From: JBBSQE01 sp038258095
GTDB lineage: Bacteria; Actinomycetota; Thermoleophilia; Solirubrobacterales; 70-9
DNA: 8,929 bases
Reading direction: 5' to 3'
NCBI GenBank assembly: GCA_038258095.1
Contig: JBBSQE010000136.1
Coordinates: 1-8,929 of the forward strand
A program made the translations under genes and the position numbers. Positions 5,663 through 8,929 of this stretch are shown piece after piece (position 1 is the stretch's first letter; every line of letters begins with the position of its first letter). The notes under the pieces are model-generated. The model was given only the letters and a program-made list of their open reading frames with translations, had not been told where the DNA came from and did not search any database.

Positions 5663-5931
5663 ACCGGCTGCCAATGCTGACAGCCGGTCCAAGCTGGTCC
5701 CCAGGACGGGCAGGGGTTCGTCTTTAGGGACCGATTGGGGTATTCGGTGGGCCCAGGCGGCGGGAGGCGCCATGATGCGGCTATCGCCCGAGCCCTGAAA
5801 CTGGTTCGGAGTAGGGCTTCCTGCCCGCCTCCTAGCCAGCCAGCAAATTATGCGCAGGACTTTGGTCCGGCGTCCAGTCCAATGGGCATCTGTCTACCCG
5901 AAATGCGGTAGGTACTCCTTACCTACTTTTA
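5663..5931 (+). ncRNA. Candidate structured RNA in the gene-free stretch 5604-5987
   Basis: The 384 bases between the small gene and Ppx hold no credible gene but many perfect stems. Stem A pairs 5663-5670 (ACCGGCTG) with 5681-5688. Stem B pairs 5707-5714 (CGGGCAGG) with 5820-5827 and closes a domain of about 120 nt. Inside it are ACCG/CGGT (5730-5733 with 5745-5748) and AGCCCT/AGGGCT (5791-5796 with 5813-5818), the latter abutting stem B. GGAGGC (5763-5768) can pair with GCCTCC (5827-5832) as a pseudoknot. A small GGAC-TTTG-GTCC hairpin (5857-5868) follows, and then the terminator. The next gene is convergent, so a plus-strand RNA would be stand-alone rather than a 5' leader. It lacks the hallmarks I know for tmRNA, RNase P RNA, SRP RNA, T-box or cobalamin elements. 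The 5' end and promoter are not identified. Confidence 0.4.
5908..5930 (+). terminator. Intrinsic-terminator-like hairpin with short T-run
   Basis: GTAGGTA (5908-5914), loop CTCCT and TACCTAC (5920-5926) form a perfect 7-bp stem followed at once by TTTT (5927-5930). It is the most AT-rich stem in the region. It would end plus-strand transcription before the convergent Ppx gene, 57 bases ahead of that gene's stop. CTACC at 5894-5898 can compete for part of the stem. Confidence 0.6.
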
Positions 5932-5987
5932 TGGGTTCCCAAGCGTATGTGCCGGAGCGGAGCGATCTGTTCCGAGCGGTGCTCCGT

Positions 5988-6923
5988 TCAGGCGTGGCGC
6001 TGGGCTGAATCGATTGCCACGCCGTAGAGGATGTCGTGCTCGGAAACCGTGATCCGGTCCAGGCCGAAGGCGCGCATCACCTCGATCAGCACCACGACGC
6101 CGGCGACGATCGTCGGCGCACGGTCGGCGTGCAGGCCGACCATCTCCGCTCGCTCGGCCAGCGGTAGCGAGGCCATTTTCGAGAGCATGTGTTGGATCGA
6201 GCCCAGTTCGAGGACGTGGCCGTGGACCTTCTCCGGGTCGTACGCGTCGAGCTTGAGCTCGACGGCGGCAAGCGAGGTCGGGGTCCCGGCGACGGCGATG
6301 CCCGCATTGGCGTGGGCGTCGGGCCGCTCGGCGACAGCGCTGTCGAGGATGGCGCGAACGTCTCCGGCGAGGGCTTCGAGCCCGGAGGCGCTCGGAGGGT
6401 CGGACGGGATGTGGCGCTCGCTGTGGCGGACGACACCCGCCTGAAGGGAGGTGTGGAAGCCGACGTCCGTGCCGGTCCCGACGATCAGCTCGGTCGAGCC
6501 GCCGCCGATGTCGACGACCACCGTGGAATCCTCCGGCGGGTTGTCGGCGGTGGCGCCGAGGTAGGTGAGGAGGGCCTCCTGGTCGCCGTCGAGCACCTTG
6601 GCCGAGAGGTCGAACCGCTCGCGCAGCTCGGCGATGAAGGCACTGCCGTTGGAAGCGTCGCGCACGGCGCTTGTGGCTATCGGCGTCACCGCAACGGCGC
6701 CGAGGTCCTCGTAGGCGGAAACGTATTCGCCGACCGTGTCGCAGACGGTCTCGACCGCCTCTGCCGAGAGCTGGCCCGAGAGGTCGACGCCGCGTCCGAG
6801 GCGCGTTACGCGGGTCCTGCGCTCGACCTCGGTGACGTCGTGCCCGTCGACGTCGGCGACGAGCAGGCGGGTCGAGTTGGTGCCGATGTCGACCACGGCG
6901 ACGCGGGTGGGCTCCTGACTCAT
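5988..6923 (-). CDS. Ppx/GppA-family phosphatase (exopolyphosphatase or pppGpp phosphohydrolase)
   Basis: This 311-residue protein of the ASKHA fold is the short form found in actinobacteria (like mycobacterial Ppx1/Rv0496), lacking the C-terminal HD-like extension of E. coli Ppx. Phosphate-binding loop 1 is VVDIGTNSTRLLVAD (10-24), loop 2 is VVDIGGGSTELIVG (136-149), and Glu116 in GDQEALLTYLGA corresponds to the catalytic glutamate. GTPTSLAAVEL (213-223), the ADRAPTIVAG segment (266-275) and SEHDILYGV (294-302) are further family signatures. It would hydrolyse terminal phosphates of polyphosphate or (p)ppGpp in the cytoplasm; the sequence alone does not decide which. The ATG at 6923 is chosen because the IGTNS loop lies at the usual distance from it and a -10 lies 7 nt upstream. 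An upstream extension of 122 codons has no family resemblance. Confidence 0.93.
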   Translation of the reverse strand: MSQEPTRVAVVDIGTNSTRLLVADVDGHDVTEVERRTRVTRLGRGVDLSGQLSAEAVETVCDTVGEYVSAYEDLGAVAVTPIATSAVRDASNGSAFIAELRERFDLSAKVLDGDQEALLTYLGATADNPPEDSTVVVDIGGGSTELIVGTGTDVGFHTSLQAGVVRHSERHIPSDPPSASGLEALAGDVRAILDSAVAERPDAHANAGIAVAGTPTSLAAVELKLDAYDPEKVHGHVLELGSIQHMLSKMASLPLAERAEMVGLHADRAPTIVAGVVVLIEVMRAFGLDRITVSEHDILYGVAIDSAQRHA

Positions 6924-6930
6924 TGCGGGC

Positions 6931-6936
6931 ACTTTA
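6931..6936 (-). promoter_or_regulatory. -10 element TAAAGT of a leaderless promoter for the Ppx gene
   Basis: On the minus strand TAAAGT is followed by seven bases and the ATG, the same geometry as the other -10 elements in this window. No convincing -35 is present. Confidence 0.45.
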
Positions 6937-6996
6937 GACAGAGGCTCCTGGGCGCAGCAGGCGGCGCCGCGAACCGGCTGGAGGCGCGTTCCTGGG

Positions 6997-7016
6997 CGGG
7001 ATACGCGAGCATCCCG
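6997..7016. repeat. Inverted repeat CGGGAT-N8-ATCCCG in the Ppx/sulfatase divergent gap
   Basis: A perfect 6-bp inverted repeat with an 8-base loop lies in the 213-base gap between the divergent Ppx and sulfatase genes. It could be an operator half-site pair or a leader hairpin of the sulfatase transcript. A further GTCGG/CCGAC pair surrounds about 7089-7106. I do not see a clear promoter for the sulfatase gene in this gap, so the assignment is tentative. Confidence 0.3.
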
Positions 7017-7136
7017 GGGCGTCGTCCGACCGAGCTCCGAAACTCTCTTCCCTCCGCGGGGTTCAAGCGTTGCATCCGCCGAACCGTCGGACAGCGTCGA
7101 ACCGACTATGCGAAACACGATTTCGACATCCCAGTC

Positions 7137-8801
7137 GTGACCCGAGCGCGCCCTCTTGGGCCGGCGTTGGTGCTCGCCGCGCTCGCCCTTCTGGTAGTTC
7201 TCGGAAACTCGGTTGAGAGGGTCGGCGCGGCGCCACACAGGCCGCGGCCGAACGTCGTGGTCATCCAGACCGACGATCAGACGCTCCACCAGCTATATGC
7301 GACGTTCGTGAACCCCAACGGCGTCCGCGCCAGGGTGATGCCCAACACCCTCGACCTGATCGGTGGGCACGGCATCAACTTCACCCGCTACTACGCGTCC
7401 TACCCGCTGTGCTGCCCGTCCCGGACGACGCTTCTGACCGGGCAATACGCCCATAGTCACGGCGTGATCGGCAATGCCGCCCCCAACGGCGGCTGGCCGG
7501 GCTTCAAGGCGAGGCCGGCTTACAACCACAACCTCGCAACCTGGCTCCAGGACGCCGGTTACCGGACGATCCACATCGGCCGCTTCCTCAACGCCTATGG
7601 GGGGACGGACGGGCCCGACTCCCCGGAGACCGTCGTCCCGCCCGGATGGGACGACTGGGAGACCGACGCGACCTACAACTCCGGTCTTCTCTACTACGGC
7701 TACACGCTCAACGTCAACGGCGCGATCGAGGGCCCCTTCGGTAATCGCGACTATGCCGCCTTCGCCGACAAGGATCCGATCGGCTGCGATGCCGCGGCGC
7801 TTCCCGATGTCCCCTGCAACAACTCCACGGATGCGTTCACCCAGCGTGCGGTGGCGCAGATCCAGGGCTCCGCACCGGGCAGGCCCTTCTACCTCCAGGT
7901 CGACTACAACGCGCCCCACGGGGACATCGTCCCGCCGATCGGTCCAGAGCCCGCGCCACGCCACTACGACACGACCCTGAACACCCCGGTGCCTCGGCCG
8001 CCAGGCTTCAACGAGGGCGACATCTCCGACAAGCCGAGCTTCATCCGCGACAAGGCCGACCCGTTGACGGCTCAGAACGTCAACGTGATCCGCCGCGACT
8101 ATCGCAAGAGCATCGAGTCTCTTCGCTCGGTCGACGATGGGGTGAAGCGGATGGTTGACGCGCTGCGAAGCGCCGGGGAGTTGCGCAACACGTACGTCTT
8201 CTTCATCTCCGACAACGGCTTCTTCTTCGGTGAGCACCGGCTCGAGCGAGCCAAGCTGCTGCCGTATGAGCCGGCTGCACACCTGCCCCTTCTCGTGCGC
8301 GGCCCGGGGATCAGGGCCCACTCGCGCTCGAACGAGCTGACGGCGAACGTTGACCTCACACCGACGATCGTGCGCCTCGCGAAGGCAGAGGCAGACCGGC
8401 CCTTCGACGGCCGCTCCCTGCGCCCCTACTGGACGAAGCCCACGTTGCGCACACGGCGCCCGATCCTGCTCGAGTCCTTTGCGGACGCCACGAACATCGA
8501 CGGGGAGGGAGATCCCGACCGCTCGTCCCGGGTCGGTCCCTCCGACCGCATCGCAGCGCCGACCGAGAACTACCTCGGGGTGCTCGTCGGCCCCTACAAA
8601 TACATCGAGTACCAGACTGGTGACGCCGAGCTGTATGACCTGAGCCGGGACCCGAACGAGACGAACAACCGGGTCACCGACCCGCGCTTTGACCGCGTTC
8701 AGCGGATCCTGAGGATCCAGCTCAACCGGCTGGAGGGATGCCTCGGCCCGAAGTGCAAGTTCGTGAGTCGCCGGTTGCCGAAGCCGGGGTCGCGGCGGTA
8801 G
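7137..8801 (+). CDS. Secreted formylglycine-dependent sulfatase (arylsulfatase / N-acetylglucosamine-6-sulfatase-like)
   Basis: This 554-residue protein has a Sec-type signal peptide: a basic start (MTRARPLG), a hydrophobic core of about 9-23 and a likely cleavage after VGAA near residue 32. The alkaline-phosphatase-like sulfatase fold follows. Asp46-Asp47 (TDDQ) and Asp359-Asn360 (SDNG) bind the metal. Cys92 in CCPSRTTLLTG (92-102) matches the CxPSR rule for conversion to formylglycine. His261 (APHGD), His367 (FGEHRL) and Lys373 complete the active site. The C-terminal subdomain has KYIEYQTGDAELYDLSRDPNETNN (488-511), the usual small-domain strand. It would release sulfate from organic sulfate esters outside the membrane and needs a formylglycine-generating enzyme not in this window. 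The GTG at 7137 is chosen because it gives a complete signal peptide; no Shine-Dalgarno is visible. The exact substrate cannot be read from sequence. Confidence 0.93.
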   Translation: MTRARPLGPALVLAALALLVVLGNSVERVGAAPHRPRPNVVVIQTDDQTLHQLYATFVNPNGVRARVMPNTLDLIGGHGINFTRYYASYPLCCPSRTTLLTGQYAHSHGVIGNAAPNGGWPGFKARPAYNHNLATWLQDAGYRTIHIGRFLNAYGGTDGPDSPETVVPPGWDDWETDATYNSGLLYYGYTLNVNGAIEGPFGNRDYAAFADKDPIGCDAAALPDVPCNNSTDAFTQRAVAQIQGSAPGRPFYLQVDYNAPHGDIVPPIGPEPAPRHYDTTLNTPVPRPPGFNEGDISDKPSFIRDKADPLTAQNVNVIRRDYRKSIESLRSVDDGVKRMVDALRSAGELRNTYVFFISDNGFFFGEHRLERAKLLPYEPAAHLPLLVRGPGIRAHSRSNELTANVDLTPTIVRLAKAEADRPFDGRSLRPYWTKPTLRTRRPILLESFADATNIDGEGDPDRSSRVGPSDRIAAPTENYLGVLVGPYKYIEYQTGDAELYDLSRDPNETNNRVTDPRFDRVQRILRIQLNRLEGCLGPKCKFVSRRLPKPGSRR

Positions 8802-8832
8802 CTGTCGGAGCTCGAGGCGGCGGAGCCAACGC

Positions 8833-8864
8833 AAAACGAGCCGGGCCCCGCGGGGCCCGGCTCG
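8833..8864 (-). terminator. Perfect GC-rich palindrome, probable terminator between convergent genes
   Basis: CGAGCCGGGCCCCG (8837-8850) is followed directly by its exact reverse complement (8851-8864), a 28-base palindrome able to form a very stable hairpin. On the minus strand it is followed by TTTTGC (8836 down to 8831), so it looks like an intrinsic terminator for the leftward gene ending at 8897. On the plus strand no T-run follows, but it could still block sulfatase transcripts. Confidence 0.75.
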
Positions 8865-8896
8865 CCTGCTTCTGACCTGCTGGGGCTCGGGCGGCC

Positions 8897-8929
8897 CTAC
8901 TGCTGAGCCCTCAGCGTGACGCTGTTTGC
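8897..8929 (-). CDS. C-terminal end of a leftward gene entering from outside the window
   Basis: Reading leftward from the edge, an open frame of ten codons (ANSVTLRAQQ) ends in TAG at 8897-8899, 33 bases before a minus-oriented terminator. Position, orientation and the terminator support a real gene end. The ten residues, which could be a final beta strand, are too few to name a family. Confidence 0.4.
   Translation of the reverse strand, partial: ANSVTLRAQQ

Noticed and set aside
5661..6980. GAACCGGCTG occurring at 5661-5670 and 6971-6980 as a dispersed repeat
   Set aside because: A ten-base match in GC-rich DNA with no shared flanks is best explained by chance.
6924..7289. 122-codon N-terminal extension of Ppx
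   Set aside because: It has no family similarity and crosses the divergent gap into the sulfatase coding sequence. The phosphate-binding loop sits normally from the ATG at 6923.
6189..8801. Single 870-codon plus-strand frame covering antisense Ppx and the sulfatase
   Set aside because: The part before 7137 is antisense to a well-supported Ppx gene and resembles no protein. The signal peptide and sulfatase fold begin at 7137.
7293..8834. 513-codon minus-strand frame opposite the sulfatase
   Set aside because: It is antisense to a complete sulfatase, has no recognisable domain, and extends through no natural boundary.
1..8929. Insertion sequence, prophage, CRISPR array or toxin-antitoxin system
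   Set aside because: No transposase, integrase, Cas, toxin or regularly spaced repeat was seen on either strand; all long stretches are explained by ordinary genes.

Overview
The window is high-GC DNA with compact, mostly single-gene transcription units. Gene content suggests an actinobacterium, most likely of the Thermoleophilia/Solirubrobacterales type: an ECF sigma factor fused to a zinc-finger anti-sigma-like tail, a six-helix HAMP adenylate cyclase of the mycobacterial kind, an IlvG-like ThDP enzyme, a short actinobacterial Ppx/GppA, and many genes with no visible Shine-Dalgarno. This assignment is inference from protein style and base composition. No 16S or other marker is present.

Left part (1-1954). 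A truncated ECF sigma factor gene reads leftward out of the window. It is followed rightwards by tRNA-Leu(UAA) on the plus strand. The gap between them holds an inverted GGAAC-N17-GTTTC motif that resembles an ECF promoter on both strands. Next, a leftward two-gene operon encodes an MTH1187/YkoF-type thiamine-binding protein and, with a one-base TGATG overlap, a SHOCT-domain protein.

Middle (2030-5987). Two rightward genes encode a membrane class III adenylate/guanylate cyclase and a ThDP-dependent enzyme annotated in relatives as IlvG-like acetolactate synthase. A convergent small gene encodes an 81-residue protein of unknown function. It is followed by about 380 bases without a gene. This stretch contains several perfect stems, one of which closes a domain of about 120 nt, and it ends in an intrinsic-terminator-like hairpin. 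It is my best candidate for something undescribed: a stand-alone structured RNA on the plus strand, or a conditional leader/attenuator.

Right part (5988-8929). A leftward Ppx/GppA phosphatase gene is divergent from a rightward gene for a secreted, formylglycine-dependent sulfatase. A perfect 28-base palindrome then separates the sulfatase from the last 11 codons of a leftward gene entering from outside.

Together the genes suggest signalling (ECF sigma, cAMP, polyphosphate/ppGpp-linked Ppx), ThDP-linked metabolism and sulfate scavenging. There is no sign of a mobile element, CRISPR array, toxin-antitoxin pair or defence island. A recurring feature is a TANNNT -10 hexamer 6-7 nt before the start codon (thiamine-binding protein, cyclase, ThDP enzyme, Ppx). 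It points to leaderless mRNAs and helped choose the start codons.
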